A stretch of 64,000 bases of DNA from Acinetobacter defluvii (lineage in GTDB: Bacteria > Pseudomonadota > Gammaproteobacteria > Pseudomonadales > Moraxellaceae), in contig NZ_CP029397.2 of NCBI RefSeq assembly GCF_001704615.3, positions 1,426,001 to 1,490,000 of the forward strand. Direction: 5' to 3'. This document shows, in pieces, positions 36,712-46,051 of this stretch; position 1 is the stretch's first letter, and each line of letters begins with the position of its first letter. A model generated the notes under the pieces. The model was not told where the DNA came from. It was given only the letters and a program-made list of their open reading frames with translations, and made no database searches. The position numbers and the translations under genes are program-made.

Positions 36712-37485
36712 ATGCAATTTGAAACGATTTTATTAGAAAAGAAAAATGGTGTAGGTCTTATTACACTTAACCGACCTAAAGCTCTCAATGCTTTAAATTC
36801 ACAATTGATTAGTGAGGTCAATGCAGCACTGGATGATTTAGAAAAAGATCAAAGCATTGGCTGCATGGTGCTTGCAGGTTCAGAAAAAGCTTTTGCTGCG
36901 GGTGCAGACATTAAAGAAATGGCGAGTTTAACCTTCCCAAATATCTATTTTGATGATTTTTTCAACTTGGCAGATCGTATTGCACAGCGCCGTAAACCGT
37001 TAATTGCTGCGGTCAGTGGGTACGCACTGGGTGGTGGGTGCGAGTTGGCGTTGATGTGTGATTTTATTTACTGTGCAGATAATGCCAAATTTGGTTTGCC
37101 TGAAGTCACTTTGGGCGTGATTCCAGGGATTGGGGGTACACAACGTTTAACGCTTGCGATTGGTAAAGCCAAAGCGATGGAAATGTGTTTAACCGCGCGT
37201 CAAATGGGTGCAGCAGAAGCGGAACAATGTGGTTTAGTTGCACAAGTGTTTAATAAAGAAGAATTACTTGCACACACGATACAAGCAGCTGAAAAAATTG
37301 CTGAAAGATCATTGACTGCGACCATGATGATTAAAGAATCGATTAATCGTGCCTTTGAAGTGAGTTTGGCTGAAGGTTTACGTTTTGAACGTCGTACGTT
37401 CCACTCGATTTTTGCAACGTTGGATCAAAAAGAAGGGATGCAAGCTTTTGTAGAAAAACGTCCAGCCCACTTTAAAAATCAATAA
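36712..37485 (+). CDS. Enoyl-CoA hydratase
   Basis: 257-residue crotonase-family enzyme. The oxyanion-hole segments are AAGADIKEMA near 64 and YALGGGCELALMCD near 103; the second includes a catalytic Glu, and the other is in GLPEVTLGVIPGIGGTQRL near 128. In this operon it most likely hydrates methacrylyl-CoA to 3-hydroxyisobutyryl-CoA; broad enoyl-CoA activity is possible. Confidence 0.9.
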   Translation: MQFETILLEKKNGVGLITLNRPKALNALNSQLISEVNAALDDLEKDQSIGCMVLAGSEKAFAAGADIKEMASLTFPNIYFDDFFNLADRIAQRRKPLIAAVSGYALGGGCELALMCDFIYCADNAKFGLPEVTLGVIPGIGGTQRLTLAIGKAKAMEMCLTARQMGAAEAEQCGLVAQVFNKEELLAHTIQAAEKIAERSLTATMMIKESINRAFEVSLAEGLRFERRTFHSIFATLDQKEGMQAFVEKRPAHFKNQ

Positions 37486-37492
37486 GGATGCG

Positions 37493-38545
37493 ATGATGAG
37501 TACAGAAAACACCCTTCAAAATACGCCGCAAAATGACTTGCAAATCGAGCAACAAGGTGCGTTGGGCATCATCAGTTTAGATCGGGTAGCGAGTTTAAAT
37601 GCGCTGTCTTTAGACATGATTCATGGCATCCAACTACAACTCGAAAATTGGCAAAATAAAGATGAGATTCAAGCAGTTTTGATCAAATCGAATAGCCCTA
37701 AAGCATTCTGTGCAGGTGGTGATATTCGCTATCTCTATGATAGTTATAAAAATGGTAATGAAGACTATAAAGCATATTTTCAGTCTGAGTATGACATGCT
37801 GAATGCCATTCGTGCTTATCCTAAACCTATCATAGTGTTTTTAGATGGTTATGTATTGGGTGGTGGTTTTGGTTTAGCACAAGCATGTCATATCATTGTG
37901 AGCAGTGAAAAGTCACGTTTTGCGATGCCTGAAACTGCGATTGGTTTTTTCCCTGATGTTGCTGCAACACATTTCCTATCACGATTAGATGACATCGGGG
38001 TGTATATGGCGATCACAGGCGATCAGATCAGTAGTAGTGATGCACTGCATTTAGATTTGATTGATTATCATGTGCCGAGTGAAAAATTGGCTAACTTGCA
38101 AATGGCATTGAGCCAAGCGAAAACGTTGAATAAAGAAGACATTCAACAGCTTATTGCTCAATTTATCACTCGTCCTGAACAGAGTCAACTCAGCTTGATT
38201 TCTGAAACTATTCGTAAACATTTCGGTTTTGAAAGTTTAGAAGAAATTGAAAATAGTCTTGCAAATGAACAAGATGAACAGAATCAAGAATGGGCAAGTA
38301 AAACGCTGAATACTTTACAACAACGCTCTTTAACAGCAAAACAGGCGAGTTTAAAACTGCAACATATTGGACGTGGTTTGTCATTACCACAATGTATGCA
38401 AATTGAGCGTGACTTACAGGATGTATGGTTTGAGCATGGTGATATTGTCGAAGGCGTGCGTGCGCTCATTGTGGACAAAGACAAACAACCGAAGTGGCAA
38501 CAATCAAGTCCAATTTTAGATAAAATCTTGGCTGAATTGGGTTAA
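37493..38545 (+). CDS. 3-hydroxyisobutyryl-CoA hydrolase
   Basis: 350-residue crotonase-fold hydrolase that releases 3-hydroxyisobutyrate for MmsB. It is longer than hydratases and has the diagnostic FCAGGDIRYLYDSYKNG near 73 and YVLGGGFGLAQACHIIVSSEKSRFAMPETAIGFFPDV near 119. Two tandem ATGs begin the frame (37493 and 37496), with AAGGA upstream. It starts 7 bases after the hydratase stop and is the last gene of the operon, followed by a terminator. Confidence 0.9.
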   Translation: MMSTENTLQNTPQNDLQIEQQGALGIISLDRVASLNALSLDMIHGIQLQLENWQNKDEIQAVLIKSNSPKAFCAGGDIRYLYDSYKNGNEDYKAYFQSEYDMLNAIRAYPKPIIVFLDGYVLGGGFGLAQACHIIVSSEKSRFAMPETAIGFFPDVAATHFLSRLDDIGVYMAITGDQISSSDALHLDLIDYHVPSEKLANLQMALSQAKTLNKEDIQQLIAQFITRPEQSQLSLISETIRKHFGFESLEEIENSLANEQDEQNQEWASKTLNTLQQRSLTAKQASLKLQHIGRGLSLPQCMQIERDLQDVWFEHGDIVEGVRALIVDKDKQPKWQQSSPILDKILAELG

Positions 38546-38560
38546 TAATCTAAAATAACA

Positions 38561-38586
38561 ACCGAGTTTATACAACTCGGTTTTTT
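38561..38586 (+). terminator. Terminator of the valine operon
   Basis: A perfect 8-bp stem, ACCGAGTT (38561-38568) with AACTCGGT (38574-38581), loop TATAC, then T. It lies between two convergent genes. Confidence 0.9.
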
Positions 38587-38600
38587 ATTAACCTTAAATA

Positions 38601-39644
38601 TTAAAATTTTTCTTGAAAAATAGAGCAATAATCAGAATCTTGTGGACAGGCAATATGGGCTTTTCCACCTAAAATAAATGGTTTATTGACTTTTCCATGC
38701 CCAAAATAAGGATAATAATAAACTGGAATATGATTCTGTTCAGCAAAAGTGCGGATGACTTCTTTATAAATTAAACGTTCACCATCATTGGTTTTACTTG
38801 GATAAAACTGTCCAAAAACAATGGCTTTGGGTTTAAAATCTTTCTTAAATAATATTTGATGTAATAAACGATCTAACTGTTTATAAGTTACACTGATGTC
38901 TTCGAGTAATAAAATTTTATTGTCCCAAGAACGTTCATATTGGGTCGAAAATAAAGTTTGTACTAAAGTTAAATTACCACCTGTCAATGTACCTTCATAG
39001 AAATGTTGTTTAGCTGCGCTATTCAAAGGTAAAAGACCTTGATAATGTATTCCACTTTGGATGGTGGTAAAAATTTCATTGACTACATCATTTTGATTTT
39101 CATCAGCACTAAGTATATTGGCTTTTGCCGTTGGGGCTTCATCCATAGCGCTAGGTGTAGTAACAGGCGCATTCATAATTTTACCCGTTGCTGCGGTTGT
39201 CCCATGAATACTTTTCCAACCGATTTCATTATTGATAAAATAATGAATTGCGGTAACATCACTAAAACCAATTAAAACTTTCGGTGTGCTTTGCTTAATT
39301 TGTGCAATCTCTGCATGAAGTTTTGGTAATAAGTTTAATGCACCCGAACCACCACGCACAAACCAAAGATATTTGACTTGGTTATTCTTTAAAGCATGAA
39401 TTAAATTTTTGGCACGCTCATGGTCAGTGTTGACATAACCAAAGTCTGAAAGTTGTTGATTTAAATATTCGGTACTGACATTAAATCCTTTATTTTTAAA
39501 TGCTTGAGTGATCTTTGGAATATAACTTTCATCATAAGCAGATGAGCTAGAAATAAGATAAATGGTATCTTTGGCATGGGATGAAGAAATTGAAAAATAG
39601 AGTGAAATTGCCAATGTCGATATAAATTTCAAACTTATTTTCAT
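38601..39644 (-). CDS. Exported LD-carboxypeptidase (S66 family, LdcA/MccF-like)
   Basis: 347 residues with a signal peptide (about 1-24, cleavage after SSSHA). S66 peptidases hydrolyse the L,D-bond of murein tetrapeptides or, as MccF, microcin C-like peptide nucleotides. The Ser nucleophile is in FVRGGSGALNLLP near 98, GFSDVTAIHY follows near 126, the catalytic Glu is in ILLLEDISV near 247, and the His is in FGHGKVNKPFILGG near 312. Most LdcA proteins are cytoplasmic; the signal peptide here is notable and puts it in the periplasm, where it could trim murein or destroy a toxic peptide. Confidence 0.87.
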   Translation of the reverse strand: MKISLKFISTLAISLYFSISSSHAKDTIYLISSSSAYDESYIPKITQAFKNKGFNVSTEYLNQQLSDFGYVNTDHERAKNLIHALKNNQVKYLWFVRGGSGALNLLPKLHAEIAQIKQSTPKVLIGFSDVTAIHYFINNEIGWKSIHGTTAATGKIMNAPVTTPSAMDEAPTAKANILSADENQNDVVNEIFTTIQSGIHYQGLLPLNSAAKQHFYEGTLTGGNLTLVQTLFSTQYERSWDNKILLLEDISVTYKQLDRLLHQILFKKDFKPKAIVFGQFYPSKTNDGERLIYKEVIRTFAEQNHIPVYYYPYFGHGKVNKPFILGGKAHIACPQDSDYCSIFQEKF

Positions 39645-39834
39645 TGCAACATATACCTAAATTTTAAAAATATAATTGTAGGAAAGTTATTAGCAAAGAC
39701 CTAGCTTTATTGCAGAATCTAAACAAATTCATTGCATTAAAAGTATTGTACTCATTTTATTCTATAAAACATTTTACTAAAAAATAAGCCTTTAATTTAT
39801 AAAGACTTACTTTTAGTGAACAACTCATAAAAAC

Positions 39835-40272
39835 TTAAGGAACTCGGTGCCATGTTTGTGAACGACCAAGTGCAGATACGCCAATAAAACCACGACCTTT
39901 CAAAATTTGACCATTTTCAGATAATGTTGCATTGAACTTATAGGTTTTACCTGTTTGTGGATCAGTAATATGACCCCCCGTATATTTATTATGTCCAACG
40001 CTTTTTAAATTAGAAATGATATTGGCACCAATTAAAGGTTTATTTTGATATTTACCAACACATTTTGTACATTTTTGTGCCTGACTTGATTCAAAAACTT
40101 TTTGAATATTTGCAGATAATGTCCCGTTCCTATTCTCAGTAAATTTTACAATCGACATCGGTTTTTGGGTTTTATCATCAATGGTTTTCCATAAGGTTCC
40201 ATTCAAAGGATCATTGGCATAACTGTGCGCAGAAACCAGTAAGACGGTTAATAAACCAAGATATTTTATCAT
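39835..40272 (-). CDS. DUF2147 secreted protein
   Basis: 145 residues with a signal peptide (cleavage near SYA-ND, residue 19). The mature part shows NGTLWKTIDDKTQKPMSIVKF, a CTKC pair near 75 and the C-terminal LKGRGFIGVSALGRSQTWHRV, all DUF2147 features. The family is small and periplasmic; its function is unknown. It is transcribed alone. Confidence 0.87.
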   Translation of the reverse strand: MIKYLGLLTVLLVSAHSYANDPLNGTLWKTIDDKTQKPMSIVKFTENRNGTLSANIQKVFESSQAQKCTKCVGKYQNKPLIGANIISNLKSVGHNKYTGGHITDPQTGKTYKFNATLSENGQILKGRGFIGVSALGRSQTWHRVP

Positions 40273-40677
40273 TTTTCAACCTCATTAATATAATTTCGAT
40301 CATAGACAATCATATACTTTAAAATCGAGTTTAACATTTTCATTGCTTTATCTAAAATGTATTTCAAATTAATATACATAATGAAGACTTTGTGTTGCTT
40401 TTATTTCTCTAAATTGTTTAGTTTTTATATCTAATTTAATTTTAAAAAACATAAATAAATCAATAAAATATTAATATATTTAATTTTTAAGTTGTCATTT
40501 AAATCAGTGGTATAAAAAATAAAACCGAATCACTTATTATTAATATAAAAAACTGAATCAGCTTATGTTGATGATTTAATCTAAAATAACTAAATTTTCA
40601 TCTTTAAATTCAGTTATTATCTAAGTGGAGTAAATGTAAATGGATTGATTTATTCAAATGCAATATAAGGGAATGTT
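40273..40677. other. AT-rich intergenic region
   Basis: 405 bases between divergent genes, mostly A and T. An imperfect direct repeat (AAACCGAATCA, AAACTGAATCA) sits at about 40521-40560, near the start of the LysR gene. No ORF with a ribosome binding site was found. The promoters of both neighbours are expected here. Confidence 0.4.
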
Positions 40678-41595
40678 ATGGAGCTTAGACATTTAAAGTA
40701 TTTTGTTGCAGTGGTTGAACAGCAAAGTTTTACCAAAGCAGCAGATAAGTTATTTATTGCACAGCCACCACTTAGTCGACAAATACAAAATTTAGAACAT
40801 GAATTGGGGGTTCAACTCTTTGAACGAGGAAGCCGCCCTTTAGTAACGACTGAAGCAGGACATTTTTTTTATCAACACGCTTTACATTTACTCAGTCAGG
40901 CTGATGAATTAAAACTGATGACAAAAAGAATTGGTGTGATTGATCGAACCATTACTTTAAGTTTTGTCGGATCATTATTATTTGGTTATTTGTCTAAAAT
41001 CATTTTCTTATTTAAACAACGAAATGAACATTTGAAAATTGAACTGGTTGAAATGTCTTCGGTCGAGCAAATTCAAGCTTTGAAAGAGGGACGGATTGAT
41101 ATCGGTTTTGGTCGTGTGGACATCCCTGATCCAGCCATTCAAAGAATACATTTAAGGGAAGAGCCTTTAGTCATCGCCATACATGCAGGACATCCTTTAG
41201 CACGCGTTAAAGAGGGGATATTGCTTAAAGATTTAGTGGAAGAAGATTTAATTTTTTATCCTAAAAATGATCAAATCAATTTTTCCACCCAAGTCCATGC
41301 GTTATTTTCACGACAAGGTTTAACGCCTCAACATGTCCGTTATGTTCGTGAAATGGCATTGGCTTGTGGTTTTGCGGCAGCGGGTGATGGTATTGTAATT
41401 GTACCTAAAAGTGCTGCAAATATTCACCTAACAAATTTGAAATTTATTCCAATTTTAGACCCTACTGCGATCAGTAATGTAGTGATGGCTATTCGTAAAG
41501 AGCAGTGTTCAGAAGATCTAAAGTCTTTTTTTGATTGTATATATCAAGTATATGATTTAGAAGGTGTTTTGTATAATAAATATATAGATTTTTGA
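40678..41595 (+). CDS. LysR-type regulator, BenM/CatM-like
   Basis: 305-residue regulator. The N-terminus (MELRHLKYFVAVVEQQSFTK, then LFIAQPPLSRQIQNLEHELGVQLFERG) is nearly that of Acinetobacter BenM/CatM, which sense muconate and benzoate. The effector domain has SVEQIQALKEGRIDIGFGRVDIPDPAIQRI near 125, also as in that group. It lies upstream of an AraC regulator and the anthranilate genes, so it may respond to an aromatic or muconate signal. The ben/cat structural genes are not in the window. Confidence 0.85.
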   Translation: MELRHLKYFVAVVEQQSFTKAADKLFIAQPPLSRQIQNLEHELGVQLFERGSRPLVTTEAGHFFYQHALHLLSQADELKLMTKRIGVIDRTITLSFVGSLLFGYLSKIIFLFKQRNEHLKIELVEMSSVEQIQALKEGRIDIGFGRVDIPDPAIQRIHLREEPLVIAIHAGHPLARVKEGILLKDLVEEDLIFYPKNDQINFSTQVHALFSRQGLTPQHVRYVREMALACGFAAAGDGIVIVPKSAANIHLTNLKFIPILDPTAISNVVMAIRKEQCSEDLKSFFDCIYQVYDLEGVLYNKYIDF

Positions 41596-41624
41596 TCACT
41601 TATTTATTCTCAGGGAGGACTATT

Positions 41625-41648
41625 ATGTACTCGGCGTATGGGGGTTAA
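41625..41648 (+). other. Seven-codon mini-ORF with strong ribosome binding site
   Basis: MYSAYGG, preceded by AGGGAGGA (41612-41619) at 5 bases from the ATG, one of the best Shine-Dalgarno sequences in the window. It could be a leader peptide or the relic start of a lost gene. Evidence is the ribosome binding site alone. Confidence 0.3.
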
Positions 41649-41859
41649 ATAACCACATTATACTTTTAAGGTATAAAAATATGTAATTTTATCTATTAAC
41701 TTTTTTTATTTTTTCAGTTTTAATAAAGTAGACTATTTTTATCAGGAATTGTTCCGTAAAAATACAGTTGATTCGCCAAAATGATATTTAAGTTGTTTAA
41801 ATTAAACTATGTTAATTGAAACAGCAAGGGATTAAAAACCTCAGTGAGGTGCAGGGAAA

Positions 41860-42849
41860 ATGCAATCATTTAGCCAACATTCAGATTTAAAACATGATAC
41901 CAAACAAGCGGACTTTGCTCAAAATTTGATGTCACAAATTTGTGGTGCACACTATTTAGAAACAACGTATCGGGATACTTTAGATTTTCAATACGAAGGC
42001 TTACGTTTACCTAAAAAACATATGACGATTGGTTGTATTCAGTATGGAGCAAATGTTGCGATTAATATTTCACAACTTAAATCATATAGTATCAGTCTGC
42101 CATTACATGGAACACAATCATTAAATATTCGTGGTGAACGGCATCAATCTAATGAAAAGCAAGGGCTCATTGTTTCTAATAATGATTCTCAGGATTTATT
42201 TATTGATAAAAACTGCAAAAAATTACAAGTCGTGATTCCTGAAAAAAGTATGCAATTGGTTTTATCTGATCTGTTGCATCGTCCTATTCACGAACAGATT
42301 ATTTTTAATCCAATGATGAATTTGGGTATAGACCAAATGGTAGCTGCATGGTGGTTAAATATCCAAAATTTTATGTTAGTCAAAGCGCAATATAAAGGTT
42401 TTTATGGCTTAAATATGTTTTCTGAGGATTATGAAAATTTTTTGATAAAAACACTGTTGTTATCTCAAGAAAATAATTTTTCTAATGCTTTACGCAGTTT
42501 GGCAGATTCAGCCGAGCCAATTTATATTCAAAAAGTAAAAAAGTTTTTGATCGAGCATGCACAAGAAAATATTACAGCAGAGATGATTTTAAATGTTGCA
42601 GGAGTATCTAAAAGTAAGTTGTATGAACAATTTCAGCATTATTATGGTACCAGCCCGATCGCTTTTTTAAAGAAATATCGTTTGCAAAAAATTTATCAAA
42701 CTCTAAGTATTCGCCAACAGCAAGACTTCTCGATTTCAAAATTGGCTTATGATTGGGGCTTTAGTCATTTAAGTCGTTTTTCGCAAGAATATCGTGAAGA
42801 GTTTGGTGAAAATCCAAGTGAAACAAAGGCAAAGTCTTTATTTAATTAA
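41860..42849 (+). CDS. AraC-family regulator, probably AntR-like
   Basis: 329-residue activator. The N-terminal ligand domain is of the AraC-binding-like type, and the C-terminal AraC/XylS DNA-binding domain (about 230-325) holds ITAEMILNVAGVSKSKLYEQFQHYYGTSPIAFLKKYRL and the second helix-turn-helix SISKLAYDWGFSHLSRFSQEYREEFGENP. AraC/XylS activators control anthranilate and benzoate dioxygenase operons elsewhere. It faces the transporter and antCBA genes in convergent orientation, so it probably activates antA. Specificity is inferred from neighbours. Confidence 0.85.
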   Translation: MQSFSQHSDLKHDTKQADFAQNLMSQICGAHYLETTYRDTLDFQYEGLRLPKKHMTIGCIQYGANVAINISQLKSYSISLPLHGTQSLNIRGERHQSNEKQGLIVSNNDSQDLFIDKNCKKLQVVIPEKSMQLVLSDLLHRPIHEQIIFNPMMNLGIDQMVAAWWLNIQNFMLVKAQYKGFYGLNMFSEDYENFLIKTLLLSQENNFSNALRSLADSAEPIYIQKVKKFLIEHAQENITAEMILNVAGVSKSKLYEQFQHYYGTSPIAFLKKYRLQKIYQTLSIRQQQDFSISKLAYDWGFSHLSRFSQEYREEFGENPSETKAKSLFN

Positions 42850-42870
42850 AGTTTCTTTCTTATAAATAAA

Positions 42871-42900
42871 AACCTGTTATCTGAAAATAACAGGTTTTTT
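42871..42900. terminator. Bidirectional terminator between AraC and transporter genes
   Basis: A perfect 10-bp stem, AACCTGTTAT (42871-42880) with ATAACAGGTT (42887-42896), loop 6, then T on the plus side and A-rich sequence on the other. Confidence 0.85.
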
Positions 42901-42910
42901 GCTGCATTGA

Positions 42911-44257
42911 CTATGCTAATTCACGTGAATTTAATGCTGCTTTATTTTTTGATTTTTCACCCATTACTTTTAAACTGAGTGCAATAAACGAGATGAGCGT
43001 TGGAATTGCCAAGACATAGAAAATTCCACTTAAGCTTAGTTCAAAAGTAAAGATCAGTGAGCCAAAAAAAGCCCCTAAAATTGCTCCGACACGTCCAATG
43101 CCGTGCATCCATGATACACCTACTGCACGACAGGTCGATGGATAGAACATCGCAGAGAGTGGCAGTAAAGATGATTGCGCACCTGCAAGCAAAGCCCCAA
43201 TTAGGAAAATACTAATACCAAATAGGAGGATATTCGAGCTGACAAACCCTGTTAAAAGGAAAAGTAAAAATGCAAGTAAATACGAATACTTAATGACATT
43301 GGTTGGATTGGTTTTATCCATATAGTAGCCCATAATCGTTGCACCGATTACACCACCAAATGGGAAAATAGCCGCAATTAAACTGAATTGTTGTGTGCTA
43401 AATCCTGCTGTTTTTAAGATTGTTGGCATCCAACTGGTTAATAGATAAAACACCAATAAACTCATAAAACAGCATAACCATAACATGCTCGAACCCCATA
43501 AGTATTTTCCTAAAACTTGTTTAACGGGGCTTTCAGCGGTGTTGTTAGTTTCGGTTGCAGCAAGTCTAAATTGCACATCAGATGCAAATGCTTGACCTTG
43601 GATTTTCTCCAAAATGCTTTTTGCTTGGGCTGTTTGGTTTTTCTTGACGAGATATTGAGTAGATTCTGGTAATTTTAACATTAAAACGATTGCTAAAATC
43701 ACAGGAATGACACCACCAATAATGATGACTTTTGCCCAGCCTAAACTTTCCAATAAAAATGCAGACAATACGCCACCACAAGAGATTCCGAGCATAAAGC
43801 CGCAGCCTGCAATTCCAGTCAGAAAAGCTTTACGTTTACTCGGCATATATTCAGAAACAATCGTACTGATATTTGGCATTGCTGCACCTAGACCGATACC
43901 TGTAATAAAACGATAAATCATTAGATCATTGGTGGAAGTGGCAAAACCACACAGAATGGTAAAGAGGGCAAAAAGTAATGTGGTGCTTACAATGACTTTT
44001 TTACGACCGAATTTATCAGCAAGAGGTCCTGAAATGATTGCACCGATAGACATACCGACTAAAGCAGCACTCAGTACAGGTGCAAGTTGTGGTTTAGTGA
44101 TGCCCCAAGCTTCGAGTAAAGACGGTGCAACAAAGCCGATAATGCCTGTGTCTAAGCCATCGCAAAAGAACACCAAAAAGCCGAGGAAAAACACCAGCCA
44201 TTGTAGTGGTGAGAGTTTGTCACGGTCAATGACCGCATTAACATCGATTGTTTGCAT
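42911..44257 (-). CDS. MFS aromatic acid:proton symporter (AAHS family)
   Basis: 448-residue inner-membrane transporter with about twelve helices. The first helix carries FFCDGLDTGIIGFVAPSL and the loop 2-3 signature is GPLADKFGRKKVIV, both typical of the aromatic acid:H+ symporters such as BenK and PcaK. The start is ATG 44257 (MQTIDVNAVIDRDKLSPLQWL), which has AAGGGAA upstream; the frame could extend 14 codons to 44299. By location, the likely substrate is anthranilate or benzoate. Confidence 0.88.
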   Translation of the reverse strand: MQTIDVNAVIDRDKLSPLQWLVFFLGFLVFFCDGLDTGIIGFVAPSLLEAWGITKPQLAPVLSAALVGMSIGAIISGPLADKFGRKKVIVSTTLLFALFTILCGFATSTNDLMIYRFITGIGLGAAMPNISTIVSEYMPSKRKAFLTGIAGCGFMLGISCGGVLSAFLLESLGWAKVIIIGGVIPVILAIVLMLKLPESTQYLVKKNQTAQAKSILEKIQGQAFASDVQFRLAATETNNTAESPVKQVLGKYLWGSSMLWLCCFMSLLVFYLLTSWMPTILKTAGFSTQQFSLIAAIFPFGGVIGATIMGYYMDKTNPTNVIKYSYLLAFLLFLLTGFVSSNILLFGISIFLIGALLAGAQSSLLPLSAMFYPSTCRAVGVSWMHGIGRVGAILGAFFGSLIFTFELSLSGIFYVLAIPTLISFIALSLKVMGEKSKNKAALNSRELA

Positions 44258-44514
44258 AATTATTCCCTTAATAATTGAAAATCGATTGTGTTGATTCACG
44301 ATAATGTTTATCGCCTATCTATTGCTGTTTATTTAAAACCTTTTGATTCAATTAAAATTATTCATTTCTCTTTAGCAAATAGAGTGGTTGTTGAAAATAT
44401 TTTTAGTGAACTTTTCCATTGATTTCACGAGAAAATATTTTTGGAATTTTCTTAATTCGTACAGGAAATACCTCTCCCTCGAAAAGGAGAGTTTTCAGCA
44501 GAATCTATAAATTT
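44258..44514. other. Intergenic region between antC and the transporter gene
   Basis: 257 bases with both flanking genes on the minus strand. CTCTCC (44472-44477) can pair with GGAGAG (44486-44491), a weak hairpin downstream of antC without a T tract. The transporter promoter must lie here. Nothing else stands out. Confidence 0.4.
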
Positions 44515-45546
44515 TTAAGCCTTAACAGTATTGCTGGATAAAAACTTTTCGCTGTAAATCTTAAAGTTACTTAAAGCAGCTGTATCTAGCCATGTTTTTA
44601 CCGCTTCGATCATCGGGGGGGGACCACATAAATACATATCAAAAGCCTGTTCAGCCAGTTGATCTTTGTTTAAATGTTCATGGATAAATCCAGTTTTTCC
44701 AGACCATGTTTCTGTGGCTTGGGTGACGATCGGGTGGTAATTAAAATTAGCAATTTTATTGGCATAATCTTGTAAACGTTGCTGTTCACATAAATCAGTT
44801 TCTTTATTGACTCCATAAAACAGCTCAATTTTGGGTGGGTTGTGCTGTTCAGCAAGGTTGTCCAACATGCCTAAAAATGCCGAAAGTCCTGTTCCACCTG
44901 CGATAAATACCAACGGTTTTTCAACTTCACGTAAATAGAAGCTACCTAAAGGTGCTTCCATCACAATGGTTTGTCCCACTTGGCAACGATCACGTAAGTA
45001 GTTGCTCATCACACCATCAGGCAAGAGGCGAATTAAAAACTGGAGTTGATTACTTGTGTTTGGACGATTGGCGAATGAATATGAGCGCCATTCATCCGTA
45101 TCCGGAATTTGCAAACGGGCGTATTGTCCAGGTAAATACTGTAATTGTTGTGTATGACTACTTGCATCTACATGTAAAATCGCAGTTGTTTCAGATACTA
45201 ACTCAACTTGCGTGACTGTCGCAGCAATTTTTAAAGTATCGCCAGCATTACAAATATTTGAATCATGATCAAAGAAGAAAGCGGCATCTGACTGTACACG
45301 GGTTTGACATGCCAACATTTTTCGTTCAGCCAAATCACGTGCGCTGAGCGCTTCCTCATCGACATATTCTTGTTCATAAATGCCAGTTTCGCATTGTCCC
45401 TGACAGGTGCCACACACGCCTTCACGGCAGTCGAGCGGAAGGTTGATGCCTTGACGAATCGCAGCATCGAGTAATAATTCGTCATTATTTACAGAAATAA
45501 AAAAGGTTTTACCATCTGCAAAATTTAGTGCAACTGAATGTCCCAT
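44515..45546 (-). CDS. antC: Anthranilate 1,2-dioxygenase reductase component
   Basis: 343-residue electron-transfer protein that moves electrons from NADH to the oxygenase. A plant-type [2Fe-2S] domain (CREGVCGTCQGQC near 40, fourth Cys in KMLACQTRV near 80) is followed by an FAD domain (RSYSFANRP near 155) and an NAD domain (VFIAGGTGLSAFLGML near 213 and YLCGPPPMIEAV near 309). The length equals that of Acinetobacter AntC, shorter than BenC as I recall. It is the last gene of antABC; 11 bases separate it from antB. Confidence 0.9.
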   Translation of the reverse strand: MGHSVALNFADGKTFFISVNNDELLLDAAIRQGINLPLDCREGVCGTCQGQCETGIYEQEYVDEEALSARDLAERKMLACQTRVQSDAAFFFDHDSNICNAGDTLKIAATVTQVELVSETTAILHVDASSHTQQLQYLPGQYARLQIPDTDEWRSYSFANRPNTSNQLQFLIRLLPDGVMSNYLRDRCQVGQTIVMEAPLGSFYLREVEKPLVFIAGGTGLSAFLGMLDNLAEQHNPPKIELFYGVNKETDLCEQQRLQDYANKIANFNYHPIVTQATETWSGKTGFIHEHLNKDQLAEQAFDMYLCGPPPMIEAVKTWLDTAALSNFKIYSEKFLSSNTVKA

Positions 45547-45557
45547 TTTAAAACTCC

Positions 45558-46049
45558 TTAAACGTGGTAGAAGTCTAAAACAGAATCAATTTTGTCATTC
45601 AGCAACACCGTATGTTGTTTGCGAATGCGGAAACTGTCTTCAGTTTTGCGTAATGTGTACGTTGCATGACCGTAAAAGCAACCTTCCAAACCTTGACGGT
45701 TATATAATGTTTGCCAAACGACTTTGGCTTCAATCAAACCATTTGCCAATTCTTTTACACGAACATTGCTAATAAAATGTGCAGTACGTGGCAAGGGGGT
45801 TGCTGATGCTGCTTTACCTGTTTCGATACGGAAGACACGGTCTTCTAAACCTGTACGATCTTCATAGTAAATATAAGACATACCTTGGTTTGGATCAGTC
45901 ACATAAGTATGGTCATCGATCCATTGTGGAATGTGGTAAAGGCTGTCTTCATCATACAACTCTAAATACTCATTCCATTGATAGTTATCACAATATTCAG
46001 ATTTTTGGTTTAAAAACTGAGTGACTGCAAAGGTTAACTCCATGTTCAT
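45558..46049 (-). CDS. antB: Anthranilate 1,2-dioxygenase small (beta) subunit
   Basis: 163-residue subunit of the ring-hydroxylating dioxygenase beta family. It starts MNMELTFAVTQFLNQKSEYCDNYQWNEYLELYDEDSLYHIPQW, with the typical YxI.....LYDEDs pattern, and ends DSVLDFYHV. It stabilises the alpha3beta3 hexamer and has no metal site. It is 2 bases from antA. Confidence 0.92.
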   Translation of the reverse strand: MNMELTFAVTQFLNQKSEYCDNYQWNEYLELYDEDSLYHIPQWIDDHTYVTDPNQGMSYIYYEDRTGLEDRVFRIETGKAASATPLPRTAHFISNVRVKELANGLIEAKVVWQTLYNRQGLEGCFYGHATYTLRKTEDSFRIRKQHTVLLNDKIDSVLDFYHV

Positions 46050-46051
46050 AC

